Below, piece by piece: positions 11,098-21,072 of a stretch of 64,000 nucleotides of DNA. Each line of letters starts with the position of its first letter. The stretch's first letter is position 1. The position numbers and the translations under genes are program-made. Where the stretch lies: positions 1 to 64,000 of the forward strand of contig VYCW01000077.1 in the NCBI GenBank assembly GCA_009843735.1, in the 5' to 3' direction. The notes under the pieces were generated by a model. The model was not told where the DNA came from. It saw only the letters and a program-made list of their open reading frames with translations, and did no database searches. The DNA is from Acidimicrobiaceae bacterium (GTDB lineage Bacteria; Actinomycetota; Acidimicrobiia; Acidimicrobiales; Aldehydirespiratoraceae).

Positions 11098-11499
11098 CTA
11101 CTGGGCGAGGTACCTCCGCAGCTGGTCCGCGACCGTGTCGAGGTCGTCGGGGTCGGGGCTGGTGTCGGCCTGGGTGAAGTCGAGGTGGGCCATGGTCGAG
11201 ATGGGCACCACGTGCACGTGGACGTGGGGGACCTCGAACCCGGCGATCACCAGGCCGACCCGGTCCGGGGCAAGCCCAGCCGCCTGCTGGGCCGCAGCCA
11301 CGCCATGGGACACCGCCATCAGGTGCGCGATGGTCTCGGAGTCGAGGTCCACCCAGTGGTCGACCTCGGCTCGGGGCACCACCAGCACGTGGCCCCGGTT
11401 GAGGGGCCGAACGTCCATGAACGCCACGCAGACGTCGTCTCGCCACACGAAGCGGCCGGGTATCTCGCCGTCGATGATCCGGGTGAAGATTGAGGGCAT
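11098..11499 (-). CDS. HIT-family hydrolase
   Basis: PHVHVHVVP histidine triad. Confidence 0.93.
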   Translation of the reverse strand: MPSIFTRIIDGEIPGRFVWRDDVCVAFMDVRPLNRGHVLVVPRAEVDHWVDLDSETIAHLMAVSHGVAAAQQAAGLAPDRVGLVIAGFEVPHVHVHVVPISTMAHLDFTQADTSPDPDDLDTVADQLRRYLAQ

Positions 11500-11522
11500 C
11501 CGCTGATCGTAGGCTGAACCCC

Positions 11523-12122
11523 ATGGCAGCGCCGAGAACCGGCGAGGACCGGATCCTCACCGTCCCCAACCTGATCTCGGCGGCCCGCCTGGCCTGCATC
11601 CCGCTGTTCCTGTGGCTGCTGTTCGGCGCGGAGGACCGCTGGGCCGCGGCCCTGCTGTGGGGCGCGCTGGGAGCCACCGACTGGGTCGACGGCTGGTGGG
11701 CCCGCCGGTTCAACTCGGTCAGCAAGGTCGGCAAGCTGCTCGATCCGATCACCGACCGAGGGGTGCTGCTCGCCGGGGTGCTCGCTGTGGGTATCGACGG
11801 CTCGGTCCCGTGGTGGCTGGTGATCCTGACCCTGGCCCGGGAGGGCATCGTGGCCGTCGTGGGGCTGGTGCTGCTGTCGATGGGGGCCAAGCCGATCGAC
11901 GTGACCTGGTGGGGCAAGTGCGCCACCTTCGGTCTCTACTTCTGTTTCCCGCTGCTGCTGGCCGGCGCCTCCGACATAGCGGTGGCCGAAGGCTTCCGGG
12001 TCGCGGGATGGGTGTGCGCGGTGCCCTCGCTGGTCTACAGCTACCTCTCGGCGGTGCAGTACATACCGTTGGGACGCGAGTCCCTGCGCCAAGGACGAGC
12101 CGAAAGGGAAGAAGCGCCGTGA
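11523..12122 (+). CDS. CDP-alcohol phosphatidyltransferase (PgsA-like)
   Basis: TDWVDGWWARRFNSVSKVGKLLDPITDR matches the DGxxAR...GxxxDxxxD family motif. Confidence 0.88.
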   Translation: MAAPRTGEDRILTVPNLISAARLACIPLFLWLLFGAEDRWAAALLWGALGATDWVDGWWARRFNSVSKVGKLLDPITDRGVLLAGVLAVGIDGSVPWWLVILTLAREGIVAVVGLVLLSMGAKPIDVTWWGKCATFGLYFCFPLLLAGASDIAVAEGFRVAGWVCAVPSLVYSYLSAVQYIPLGRESLRQGRAEREEAP

Positions 12123-12156
12123 GCACAATCAAGGCATCAGAAGCGGAGGCGGGGTT

Positions 12157-13083
12157 GTGAGCGTGCGATGGGGCGTCTGGTTCGAGCCGACCCAGCCGGT
12201 GCGGCGGCTGGTCGAGCTGGCCCGCCTGGGCGAGTCGCTCGGGGCCGAGGCCTGCTTCGTGGCCGACGAGGGCACCGAGCGCGACGTGTACGTGGCCCTC
12301 ACCGCCATAGTCGAGGCCACCGAGCTCAAGGTGGCTCCGGCCATCACCAACCCGTTCAGCCGCCACCCGGTCGCCACCGCGGCGGCCATCGCCACCCTGG
12401 CGGAGCTGGCCCCGGGCCGGGTGATGCACGGCCTGGGCGTGGGCGGCAGCCGGGTGCTCAAGCCGCTGGGGATGGACCCGGAGCGTCCCTTCACCGCGCT
12501 GAGGGAGACGTTCGAGCTCAACCGGCGCCTGCTGACGGGCGAAACGGTGGGTGAGGCGTCGCTGCCCTGGTTCCGGCCCGAGCAGCCCCTGCCGGTGGCG
12601 GTGGCCGGGCGGGGACCCCGGGTGCAGCGGCTGGCGGCGGAGCATTCCGACTGCGTGATCCTGTCGGCCGCACCGCCCGCTGACCTGCCCGTCTTCGCCG
12701 AGCGGATCCGCTCGGCGGGTTCGGCCGAGATCGCCTGGTCGGCCTACCTGGCCTACAACGACACCGAGCGTCGCCGCGTCCTGCCCCACTTCTCCTACAT
12801 GGCGGTGGACGCGCCTGCCGAGGTGCGAGCAGCCGACGGCCTGGACGACGCCACCACCGAGGAGGTCCGCCGCCTGATGCTGGCCGGCCGCATGCACGAC
12901 GCGGCCGAGCTGCTGCCCGACGCCCTGGTGGACCGCTACGGCCTGGCCGGCACGCCCGAGGAGATCTCAGCGCGCATCGGCCAGCTGCGAGACTGCTTCG
13001 ACTACTTCATGCTGCCCATGAACGACGAGCCCACCGCAGCCGACCACATCCGCCAAAGCGCAGAGATCTTCAACAACTCCTGA
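12157..13083 (+). CDS. LLM-class F420-dependent oxidoreductase-like
   Basis: Luciferase-like pattern (LGESLGAEACFVADE, PGRVMHGLGVG). Confidence 0.8.
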   Translation: MSVRWGVWFEPTQPVRRLVELARLGESLGAEACFVADEGTERDVYVALTAIVEATELKVAPAITNPFSRHPVATAAAIATLAELAPGRVMHGLGVGGSRVLKPLGMDPERPFTALRETFELNRRLLTGETVGEASLPWFRPEQPLPVAVAGRGPRVQRLAAEHSDCVILSAAPPADLPVFAERIRSAGSAEIAWSAYLAYNDTERRRVLPHFSYMAVDAPAEVRAADGLDDATTEEVRRLMLAGRMHDAAELLPDALVDRYGLAGTPEEISARIGQLRDCFDYFMLPMNDEPTAADHIRQSAEIFNNS

Positions 13084-13096
13084 GCCCGTCCCGCAA

Positions 13097-13186
13097 GGCC
13101 GGCGGGTGGCGGCGAGTCGCACGACCGACGAGTAGGGCGAAGCCCGTGTCGGTCGTGGGGCTCGGCGACAGGACCCGCCGGCCGGG
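13097..13186. repeat. Structured intergenic repeat family A, copy A1
   Basis: GGCCGGCGGGT...ACCCGCCGGCC outer stem, CACGACCGAC...GTCGGTCGTG inner stem, GGGCGAAGCCC tip; homologous to the reverse complement of the copies at 55793 and 57074. Confidence 0.88.
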
Positions 13187-13194
13187 AGTGTCGA

Positions 13195-13773
13195 CTACCC
13201 CTGCGGAATGGCCGAGTAAGCGGGAAAATCCGGGTCAACCACGGAGTGGATCCCCAAGCCCATGGCCACCCGGTTCACGTAGTTGAGGTGCGCGCACTGG
13301 GCGTTGGCGTCGACGATGTCGAGGTCGTCGAGGCCCGCGGCCCGCAACTCCTCCACATCGGCCTCGGTCACCGAGCCGGGAGAGCGGGTGAGCTTCACCG
13401 CGTAGCGCACCACCGCGGTATCGACCGGGGCTAGCCCCAGGGACTCGAAACAATCGGGGTCGGCGGCCAGCTTGGCGATGGCCTCATCGTCGAGGCCGGT
13501 CTGGCGCAGCTTGATCGTCACCTGGCTCATGCAGTGGACGGTGCCGTTGATGGCCGAGGTCACGAAGCTGATCAGGTTGCGCTGGTGGGGGGTGAGGCGC
13601 GACGGGCATTTCTCCGTGGCCGCGTACAGGTCCAGGCGGGCGGCCACCAGCGCCGGGTGCAGCGACCCGGCCATGGTCATCTCGGTGGGCTCGCCCAGCG
13701 CCCGGGCCTGGCGGTTGTAATGGTCCCTCAACTCGCCCTCGGCCTCATCGTATGGAATCGTGGAGATCCACAT
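13195..13773 (-). CDS. Carboxymuconolactone decarboxylase/AhpD-like protein
   Basis: FVTSAINGTVHCMSQVTIKLRQTGLDDEAIAKL resembles the AhpD-like helix but has TVHC rather than CxxC. Confidence 0.65.
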   Translation of the reverse strand: MWISTIPYDEAEGELRDHYNRQARALGEPTEMTMAGSLHPALVAARLDLYAATEKCPSRLTPHQRNLISFVTSAINGTVHCMSQVTIKLRQTGLDDEAIAKLAADPDCFESLGLAPVDTAVVRYAVKLTRSPGSVTEADVEELRAAGLDDLDIVDANAQCAHLNYVNRVAMGLGIHSVVDPDFPAYSAIPQG

Positions 13774-13808
13774 TCGCAGCTCCTGTCGCCGTGACGATCG
13801 TGAGGAAG

Positions 13809-14825
13809 ATGACCGGGTTCCGAGGCCTAGGCCTGTCGCTGTCGAACGAGGATCCCGTCGCCGACACGCTAGCCGTGGTGGCCGCCGCGGACCGTCTCGG
13901 CTTCGAGGAGGTTTCGCTGCCGGAGAGCCGGCTGTTCAACTCGGTCATGCCGGTGGCGGCCGTCGCGCTGCACACCACCCGGCGCGTCACCGTGCGCATC
14001 GGCGTGGCCAACCCGGTGTTCCGCGACCCGGTGCTGCTGGCTCTCGAAGCGGCCACTCTGGCCGACATCGGGCCGGGGAGGCTGCGCTACGGGCTGGGCG
14101 CGGCGGAGTGGACCGTCCGGCGCTTCGGTATGGCCCCGCCCGGCTGGCGACCCCTCACCAACACCGTCGAGGCCGTACGGGCGGTGCGGCGGCTCACGGC
14201 CGGCGAGGCCCTCGACTTCGAGCCAACGACGTTCACGGTGGCGCCGCGGCTGCGTCTGGACCGGCCGCCGGCCTCACCGGTGCCGGTCGATGTGGGTGCG
14301 GTCAGCCGCCGGATGATGGAGGTCTCGGGCCAGTACGCCGACGGCGTGCAACTCGGCGCCATCACCAGCGTGGGCTACACCCGCTGGGCCCGCCAGCGGC
14401 TCGCGGCCGGAGCAGCCCGAGCGGGCCGAAGCGTCGACGAACTGCTGCTGAGCGCCAACGTCCTCACCAGCGTGGGCCCCGACCGGGCTGAAGCCCGCAA
14501 CGCGGTCAAGGAGGTCCTCGCCTACTACCTGGCCCGCGTGGAGGGAGTGGTGGTCGACGAGGCAGGCGCGGATCCCGAGGCGGTGGCCGCGGTGCGGGCA
14601 GCGGTGGCCGAGGGCGGCGAGCAGGCCGGAGCGGCGGTGCTCAGCGACAGCCTGGTGGACGTGTTCGCGGTGGCCGGCACGCCCGACGATGTCATCGAGG
14701 GGCTGGGCCCGTTCGCCGACGCCGGACTCGACCTGCCCCTGGCCTGGTACACGTTCGGGCCCGACCGCGACGAGGGAGTGCGGCTGCTGGCCGAGCAGGT
14801 CCGCCCCGCGGTGGTCCAGACCTGA
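13809..14825 (+). CDS. LLM-class F420-dependent oxidoreductase-like
   Basis: Luciferase-like fold pattern (AAADRLGFEEVSLPES, DIGPGRLRYGLGAAEW). Confidence 0.8.
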   Translation: MTGFRGLGLSLSNEDPVADTLAVVAAADRLGFEEVSLPESRLFNSVMPVAAVALHTTRRVTVRIGVANPVFRDPVLLALEAATLADIGPGRLRYGLGAAEWTVRRFGMAPPGWRPLTNTVEAVRAVRRLTAGEALDFEPTTFTVAPRLRLDRPPASPVPVDVGAVSRRMMEVSGQYADGVQLGAITSVGYTRWARQRLAAGAARAGRSVDELLLSANVLTSVGPDRAEARNAVKEVLAYYLARVEGVVVDEAGADPEAVAAVRAAVAEGGEQAGAAVLSDSLVDVFAVAGTPDDVIEGLGPFADAGLDLPLAWYTFGPDRDEGVRLLAEQVRPAVVQT

Positions 14826-14864
14826 GGGCGTGACGCCCCCGTCCGGGTCTGCGAAGATCACCTC

Positions 14865-15698
14865 ATGGCAGTAGGACCTCTGGTATCGACCCAGTGGCTG
14901 GCCGAGCGCCTCGACGATCCCGGGGTTCGGGTCGTGGACTGCCGCTGGTACCTGCGCCCCTTCGACACCCGCAACGGCGACGACGAGTACGCCAAGGCCC
15001 ACATACCCGGCGCGGTCCACGCCCGCTGGGACACCGAGTTGGCCGACCCCGACCGCCCCGACCTGTGGATGCTGGCCGGACCTGAGCGCTTCGCGGAGGC
15101 CATGGCCTCCCGGGGCATCGGCGACGGCACGTTCGTGGTGGCCTACGACGACCAGCACGTGACGGTGGCGGCCCGGCTGTGGTGGGCGCTACGGACCTAC
15201 GGCCACACCGATGTGGCCGTCCTCGACGGCGGGATCACCAAGTGGCAGGCCGAGAGCCGCCTCACCACCAGCGCCGTTCCCAGCCACCCGCGGGCCCACT
15301 TCACGCCCCGCTTCAATCCGGACCTTTACGTGACCCACCAGCAGATGCGGGCCGCGGTGGGCGCCCCGACCCGCCTGGTCGACGGGCGCATGGACGGCGC
15401 CCGTCAGCAGGACGGTGGCGCCATCCCGGGCAGCATCGTGGCCCCCGGGATCACCTTCACCGGCCCCGACGGCACCTGGACCGACCCCGAGGAGGCCCGC
15501 CGGCGTCTGGCCGAGGCCGGTGCCTGCGCCCCTGAGCCCACCATCGCCTACTGCCGGGGCGGGGTCGGCGCCTGCGGCACCGCGCTGGCCTACGCCATAG
15601 CCGGCCACCACGACGTCGCCGTGTACGACGGGTCCTGGACCGAGTGGATAACCGACCCCGACGCGCCCCGAACCGTCGACGCCGCGCCCACGACCTAG
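14865..15698 (+). CDS. Sulfurtransferase, tandem rhodanese
   Basis: VSTQWLAERLDDPGVRVVDCRW, HIPGAVHARWD, YCRGGVGACGTALA active site. Confidence 0.93.
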   Translation: MAVGPLVSTQWLAERLDDPGVRVVDCRWYLRPFDTRNGDDEYAKAHIPGAVHARWDTELADPDRPDLWMLAGPERFAEAMASRGIGDGTFVVAYDDQHVTVAARLWWALRTYGHTDVAVLDGGITKWQAESRLTTSAVPSHPRAHFTPRFNPDLYVTHQQMRAAVGAPTRLVDGRMDGARQQDGGAIPGSIVAPGITFTGPDGTWTDPEEARRRLAEAGACAPEPTIAYCRGGVGACGTALAYAIAGHHDVAVYDGSWTEWITDPDAPRTVDAAPTT

Positions 15699-15699
15699 A

Positions 15700-15816
15700 G
15701 GCCGAGCGGCAGGTCGCGATTGACGAGAGTCCTGCGTGGTCCGAGCGAGGCCGCGGCCCGAGCGGCCCGTGAGCGAAGCGAACAGGAGCGGGAATGACGG
15801 CCGAGCGGCAGGTCGC
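15700..15816. repeat. Repeat family B, copy B1, with flanking 18-bp direct repeats
   Basis: GGCCGAGCGGCAGGTCGC at 15700-15717 and 15799-15816 flank core CCCGAGCGGCCCGTGAGCGAAGCGAACAGGAGCGGGA (15757-15793). Confidence 0.8.
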
Positions 15817-15854
15817 AGAAATCGCGCGCAGGGCGGGCGATAGCATGCCGCGTC

Positions 15855-17741
15855 GTGGAGTCGTGGATGTCGGCCACTGACGAACCGAACGCTAGAGCTG
15901 CCGCCATAGCGGCTCATGGCTCGCTGAGAGCCGCCATCGACGCAGAGGCGACTCCCGCGACGGCCACAGCATCCCTGGCCGAGCTGGTCGTTCTGGGACT
16001 GCTCGAACAAGATGTTCGCACCTATATCGGGGTGCTGGGACACGGGTCCACCACCGTCGGCGAGGTGCTCCGGATCTACGAGGCCGCGGGCGTGGTGCGG
16101 TTCGCCGCCGTGCGTCACGAGACCGAGGCCGCCCACGCGGCCAGCGCGCTGCGCATCGCCACCGGCGAGCGGGCCGCGGTGGTCACGTCGATTGGTCCGG
16201 GATCGCTGCACGCCTTCGCCGGTTCGCTCACATCCGCGCTCAACGGCGTCGGCGTCTGGCACATCTACGGAGACGCCACCACCGAGGCCGAGGGTCCCAA
16301 CATGCAGGACCTCCCCGGATCGGTTCAGTCCGGGTGGCTCCGGCTCACCTCCATGATGGGCGGCAGCTACAGCCTCCACACTCCCCACGCCGTGACCCAC
16401 GCCTTACAGCAGGGGGCTGCAGTGGTCGACCATCCCTACCGGGCCGGGCCGTTCTTCCTGCTACTGCCGCTCAACACCCAGCCGGAGATGGTCCCGGACT
16501 TCAACCTGGGCCGCCTGCCCGGCGGCGGGGGGACTCGCTTGGGGGCGGCCGAGCCGGCGAGGATCTCCGCGGCGGCTCGCCTGCTGAGCAGGGCCGTACG
16601 AACAGTCGTGAAGGTAGGCGGCGGGGCCCGCGCGCTCGGTCCGCTGCTGGACCGGTTCCTTCAGGCTGTGGACGGGGTGGCGGTGCTATCGCCGAACTCC
16701 GTCGGCGCCCTCGGTCCGGACAACCCGCGCAACATGATGGTCGGCGGCTCCAAGGGGTCCATCTCAGGGAACTTCGCCATGGAGCACGCCGACACCCTGG
16801 TCGTCCTCGGAGCCCGGGCGGTCTGCCAGTCGGACTGCTCCCGCACCGGGTATCCGAACGTCCGCGAGGTCGTGAACATCAACGCCGATCCGGCGGCGGC
16901 CACCCACTACGCCAACACCACCGCGTTGGTGGGCGATCTGGAGCGCACCCTCGAGGGCCTGTGCGACGAAGTCGACCGCCTTCCCGGCGGCGCCGACCGC
17001 TCCGTCTCGTGGCTCGCGGACTGCGCGTCGGCCCGGGCCGAGTGGGACCGCTACCTCAAGGCCCGCACCGACCCGGTGCTGTTGAAGGACTCCCGCTGGG
17101 ACCAGCCGGTGCTGTCCCAGGCCGCCGCCCTGCGGATTATCGAGGACTGGGCGACCCGCCACGGCGCCTTCCGCTGGTTCGACGCAGGAGATGTGCAGGC
17201 CACCGCCTTCCAGGTGAGCCGGGACGACTCACCCGACGCGAGCTTCACCGACGGCGGTGCCAGCTATATGGGGTTCGGCGCCTCGGCCCTGCTGGCCACC
17301 GCACTTAGCAGCGACGCTCCCTACTCGCTGTCGGTGGTCGGGGATGGCTCCTTCCTGATGAACCCGCAGGCGCTGGTTGACGGCGTGGTGCACGGCGCAC
17401 GGGGTGCGGTGGTGGTGCTGGACAACCGGCGGATGGGCGCGATATCCGGCCTGCAGCAGGCCCAGTACGGCGAGGCCTACGGAACCTACGACGACGCCGT
17501 GGTGGACTACGTGGAGCTGGCGTCGTCGATCGCGGGGGTGGAGGCCGCATCGGGAGCGGGCGGGGCCGAGAAGCTGGTCGCCGCGCTGGACCGAGTCTTC
17601 GAACACGGGGGAGTGGGACTGGTGCACGTTCCCGTCTACTACGGCGACGACCCCCAGGGATCTATCGAGGCCTTCGGCCGCTGGAACGTGGGGAACTGGG
17701 TGGAGGAAACGCAAGCCTTGCGACACAGGATGAGCCTGTGA
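15855..17741 (+). CDS. TPP-dependent enzyme (acetolactate synthase/IolD/decarboxylase superfamily)
   Basis: RHETEAAHAASA catalytic Glu region, VVGDGSFLMNPQALVDGVVHGARGAVVVLDN TPP motif. Confidence 0.88.
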   Translation: MESWMSATDEPNARAAAIAAHGSLRAAIDAEATPATATASLAELVVLGLLEQDVRTYIGVLGHGSTTVGEVLRIYEAAGVVRFAAVRHETEAAHAASALRIATGERAAVVTSIGPGSLHAFAGSLTSALNGVGVWHIYGDATTEAEGPNMQDLPGSVQSGWLRLTSMMGGSYSLHTPHAVTHALQQGAAVVDHPYRAGPFFLLLPLNTQPEMVPDFNLGRLPGGGGTRLGAAEPARISAAARLLSRAVRTVVKVGGGARALGPLLDRFLQAVDGVAVLSPNSVGALGPDNPRNMMVGGSKGSISGNFAMEHADTLVVLGARAVCQSDCSRTGYPNVREVVNINADPAAATHYANTTALVGDLERTLEGLCDEVDRLPGGADRSVSWLADCASARAEWDRYLKARTDPVLLKDSRWDQPVLSQAAALRIIEDWATRHGAFRWFDAGDVQATAFQVSRDDSPDASFTDGGASYMGFGASALLATALSSDAPYSLSVVGDGSFLMNPQALVDGVVHGARGAVVVLDNRRMGAISGLQQAQYGEAYGTYDDAVVDYVELASSIAGVEAASGAGGAEKLVAALDRVFEHGGVGLVHVPVYYGDDPQGSIEAFGRWNVGNWVEETQALRHRMSL

Positions 17742-19213
17742 CCTCTCGACAAGACCCAGACGCGAGCCAGACCAGCGCCGGAGCAAGCACACCGGCCGCG
17801 TCGTACTACGCAGGCGCGTGGGGTGGCCGCGGGCCGTGCCTGGCCGTCGTCAACCCGGCGGACGGGTCGACGGTGGCCTCCGTCGCCACCGTGACCCCCG
17901 TCGAGGTCGCCGAAGCGCTCGACGCCGCTTCGGGCGCCCTCCAGTCCTGGCGGCACACCGACCCGTGGGCCCGCTCGCAGCACCTGCGGACCGCGGCTGC
18001 CTACATCCGCGACCATCTCGGCGACATAGCCGGCTCCATCACCGCCGAGCAGGGCAAGCCGCTGGCCCAGGCCGAGGGCGAGGTCGCCGCGGCCGCCGAT
18101 CAGTTCGACTGGTGCGCCGACGAGGCCCGCCGCATCTACGGCAGGGTGATCCCGGCCCGGGGCGAGGGCCGTCGCCTGCTGGTGCAACGTGAGCCTGTGG
18201 GGGTCGTGGGCGCGTTCGCGCCTTCGAACTTCCCAGCCCTGCTGCCGGCCCGCAAGATCGCGGCGGCCACCGCCGCAGGCTGCACCATCGTCGTCAAGCC
18301 GGCCGAGGAGACGCCGAGCGCGGCCCTGTGGCTGGCCGCGGCAGCCGACGCCGCCGGCATTCCACCGGGAGTTGTGAGCGTGCTGGTGGGTGACCCCGCG
18401 ATGATCTCCGAGATGATCCTGAGCGACTCCAGAGTGCGCAAGGTGACCCTCACCGGTTCGGTGCCGCTTGGCCGCCACATCATGGAGGAGGCGGCCAAGC
18501 AGCTGAAGTCGGTGTCACTGGAGTTGGGCGGCCATTCACCGGTGATCGTGCTCGACGACGCCGACCCGGAGTGGGCCGGTGAGCTGGCCGCCATGGGCAA
18601 GTTCCGCAACGCCGGGCAGGTGTGCATCTCTCCGAGCCGGTTCCTCGTGCCGGCCACACTCCACGACCGCTTCGTGGCCAGCTTCGTGCAGGCCACCGAG
18701 GCGCTGGCCTTGGGGCCCGGCGACGACCGCTCCTGCGAAATCGGCCCGCTCCAGAACGAGCGGCGGGTCCAAGCCATGGAGCAGATGGTGGCCTCGGCAG
18801 TCCGTGACGGCTCGGTCGTCGCGTCCGGGGGCCGGAGGATCGAACGCGACTCCGGCTGGTGGTTCGAGCCGACCGTGCTGACCAACGTCGGCCTCGACAC
18901 CGAGGTCATGGTGTCGGAGCCCTTCGGGCCCATCGCTCCGATCTGCGCCTACGAGGACATCGACGAGGCAGTGCGTATCGCCAACGACACCGACTTCGGG
19001 TTGGCCGGATTCGTTCTCGGTGGTTCGCTCCAGCGTTGCCTGGACATCGCCGATCGTCTCGAGGTGGGCATGGTCGGCATCAACGACTTTGCCATCGCGC
19101 TGGCGGAGGCGCCCTTCGGCGGGATCAAGCACAGCGGCTTCGGCCGGGAGGGCGGCGCTGAGGGCGTGGCTGAGTTCACCGTCGTCAAGTACATCAACAT
19201 CGCGCCGGCATGA
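17738..19213 (+). CDS. Aldehyde dehydrogenase
   Basis: VSLELGGHSPVIV, FRNAGQVCISPSRFLV catalytic Cys, EPFGPIAPI; ATGA overlap with the upstream gene. Confidence 0.95.
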   Translation: MTSRQDPDASQTSAGASTPAASYYAGAWGGRGPCLAVVNPADGSTVASVATVTPVEVAEALDAASGALQSWRHTDPWARSQHLRTAAAYIRDHLGDIAGSITAEQGKPLAQAEGEVAAAADQFDWCADEARRIYGRVIPARGEGRRLLVQREPVGVVGAFAPSNFPALLPARKIAAATAAGCTIVVKPAEETPSAALWLAAAADAAGIPPGVVSVLVGDPAMISEMILSDSRVRKVTLTGSVPLGRHIMEEAAKQLKSVSLELGGHSPVIVLDDADPEWAGELAAMGKFRNAGQVCISPSRFLVPATLHDRFVASFVQATEALALGPGDDRSCEIGPLQNERRVQAMEQMVASAVRDGSVVASGGRRIERDSGWWFEPTVLTNVGLDTEVMVSEPFGPIAPICAYEDIDEAVRIANDTDFGLAGFVLGGSLQRCLDIADRLEVGMVGINDFAIALAEAPFGGIKHSGFGREGGAEGVAEFTVVKYINIAPA

Positions 19214-20946
19214 TTGCCAGCGACGGCGCGGGCTCGCCGCCTGCGGCCCAGGCCGCGGCCAGCGGCATTCACCAGGGCCCGACTTCCTACGGAGACCCCG
19301 GATTCAGCCGTTTCGTGCGCTCGGTGTTCCTGGCGTCGGCGGGCTACGACGACACCGACACCGACCGCCCGATCATCGGTGTGGGCCATTCGATCAGCGA
19401 TTTCACGCCGTGCCACCGCGACATGCCCGGACTGCTCGACGCGGTCTGCCGGGGAGTGATCGAGGCGGGCGGGCTGCCCATGGCCTTCCCGACCGCCTCG
19501 CTGGGGGAGGTATTCCTCGACCCGACCAGCATGATGTTCCGCAACCTGCTTGCCCTGGAGGTCGAGGAACTGGTGCGGGCGCAGCCCATGGACGGGGCGG
19601 TGTTGCTGGGTGGTTGCGACAAGACCGTGCCCGGCCATCTGATGGGCGCGATCTCTGCGGGGCGTCCGGTGCTGGAGGTGGTGGCAGGACCGATGATCGC
19701 GTCGCGGTGGCAGGGCGAACGCATCGGCGCTTGCACCGACTGCCGGCGGCTGTGGGCCGGCCACCGGGCCGGTGATGTCGGCGAGACCGAGATCCGGGCG
19801 GCCACCGGGGTGCTCGCCCCGACCGGCGGAACCTGCATGGTCATGGGGACCGCCTCGACGATGGCCATCATTGTCGAGGTGCTCGGTCTGGCCGTCCCGG
19901 GGTCCGCCACCGCGCCAGCCCCCAGCGGGGACCGTCTCCGGGCCGGCACGCGCTCGGGGCGCCGGATCGTCGAGATGGTCGTTGAGGCGCTGACCCCCCA
20001 GAGGATCCTGACCAAGTCCAGCTTCATCAACGCGGCGGTGGTCCTGGGGGCGGTGGGCGGATCCACCAACGCGGTCGTCCACCTGCTGGCGCTGGCCGGC
20101 CGGGCCGGCATCGAGCTGTCGCTGTCGGAGTTGGGTGACGCGGCCGCGTCGGTTCCGGTGATCGTCGACTGTCGCCCCACGGGAGCGGGCTTTCTCGACG
20201 ACCTGCACGACGCCGGGGGCGTGCCCGCTCTGCTGGCCGAGCTGGCCCCCAGACTCGACATGGAGGCGACCACCGCCCTCGGGTGCTCCCTCGGCGCGTC
20301 GCTGGAGGGGGTGGGAGGCTCGCCGGCATGGCCGTCGGCGCTGCACAGCGTCGACGATCCGGTGTCGGCCGAGCCGAGCCTGGTGGCGCTGTTCGGCTCG
20401 CTGGCACCCGACGGCGCGGTCCTCAAGGCGGGCGCGGCGACGCCCGCGCTGCTGTCGCACCGCGGCCCGGCCGTGGTGTTCGACGGGGTGGAGGACATGC
20501 AGGCCCGCATCGACCGCGTCGATGCGACCCCCGGCTCGGTGCTGGTGCTGCGGGGATGCGGCCCGGCCTCGGCGGGGATGCCGGAGGCGGGCGCGATCCC
20601 CATCCCGAGGAAGCTGGCCGCGGCGGGGGTGACCGACATGGTCCGCGTCTCCGATGCCCGCATGAGCGGCACCGCCTTCGGGACGGTGGTGCTGCACGTT
20701 GCGCCGGAGGGCGCGCTGGGGCCGCTGGGGCTGGTCCGGGACGGCGACCTCATAGAGCTCGATGCCGGCGCCCGGCGCCTCGACCTGCTGGTGGACGACT
20801 CCGTGCTGGAGCGTCGCCGGCTGGAGGCCGCCCCTGGCGACGGCCTGCGCCCCGAGCCGGACGCCACCCGGTGGCGCACCCTTCAGTCGAGCCTGATCAC
20901 ACAGGCTGATCGGGGTGCCGACATCGATGTGGAGCGGCTCGGCTGA
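19210..20946 (+). CDS. IlvD/Edd-family dehydratase
   Basis: FTPCHRDM, GGCDKTVPGHLMGA, GGTCMVMGTASTMA Fe-S motifs; ATGA overlap with the ALDH gene. Confidence 0.92.
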   Translation: MIASDGAGSPPAAQAAASGIHQGPTSYGDPGFSRFVRSVFLASAGYDDTDTDRPIIGVGHSISDFTPCHRDMPGLLDAVCRGVIEAGGLPMAFPTASLGEVFLDPTSMMFRNLLALEVEELVRAQPMDGAVLLGGCDKTVPGHLMGAISAGRPVLEVVAGPMIASRWQGERIGACTDCRRLWAGHRAGDVGETEIRAATGVLAPTGGTCMVMGTASTMAIIVEVLGLAVPGSATAPAPSGDRLRAGTRSGRRIVEMVVEALTPQRILTKSSFINAAVVLGAVGGSTNAVVHLLALAGRAGIELSLSELGDAAASVPVIVDCRPTGAGFLDDLHDAGGVPALLAELAPRLDMEATTALGCSLGASLEGVGGSPAWPSALHSVDDPVSAEPSLVALFGSLAPDGAVLKAGAATPALLSHRGPAVVFDGVEDMQARIDRVDATPGSVLVLRGCGPASAGMPEAGAIPIPRKLAAAGVTDMVRVSDARMSGTAFGTVVLHVAPEGALGPLGLVRDGDLIELDAGARRLDLLVDDSVLERRRLEAAPGDGLRPEPDATRWRTLQSSLITQADRGADIDVERLG

Positions 20947-20987
20947 CCGACCGCGCCGGCCGGTGCATTGATCATCTCGCAACGCCG

Positions 20988-21015
20988 TTGACTATTTGGC
21001 ACCGCCTGGTAATGT
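20988..21015 (+). promoter_or_regulatory. Candidate sigma70-type promoter upstream of the first sugar ABC operon
   Basis: TTGACT-16 bp-TAATGT. Confidence 0.45.
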
Positions 21016-21072
21016 CCCGACGGCGCTGGCAGAAGCCGCGCTGAACTCTCACGAACCCAGGAGGGCAGGTAC

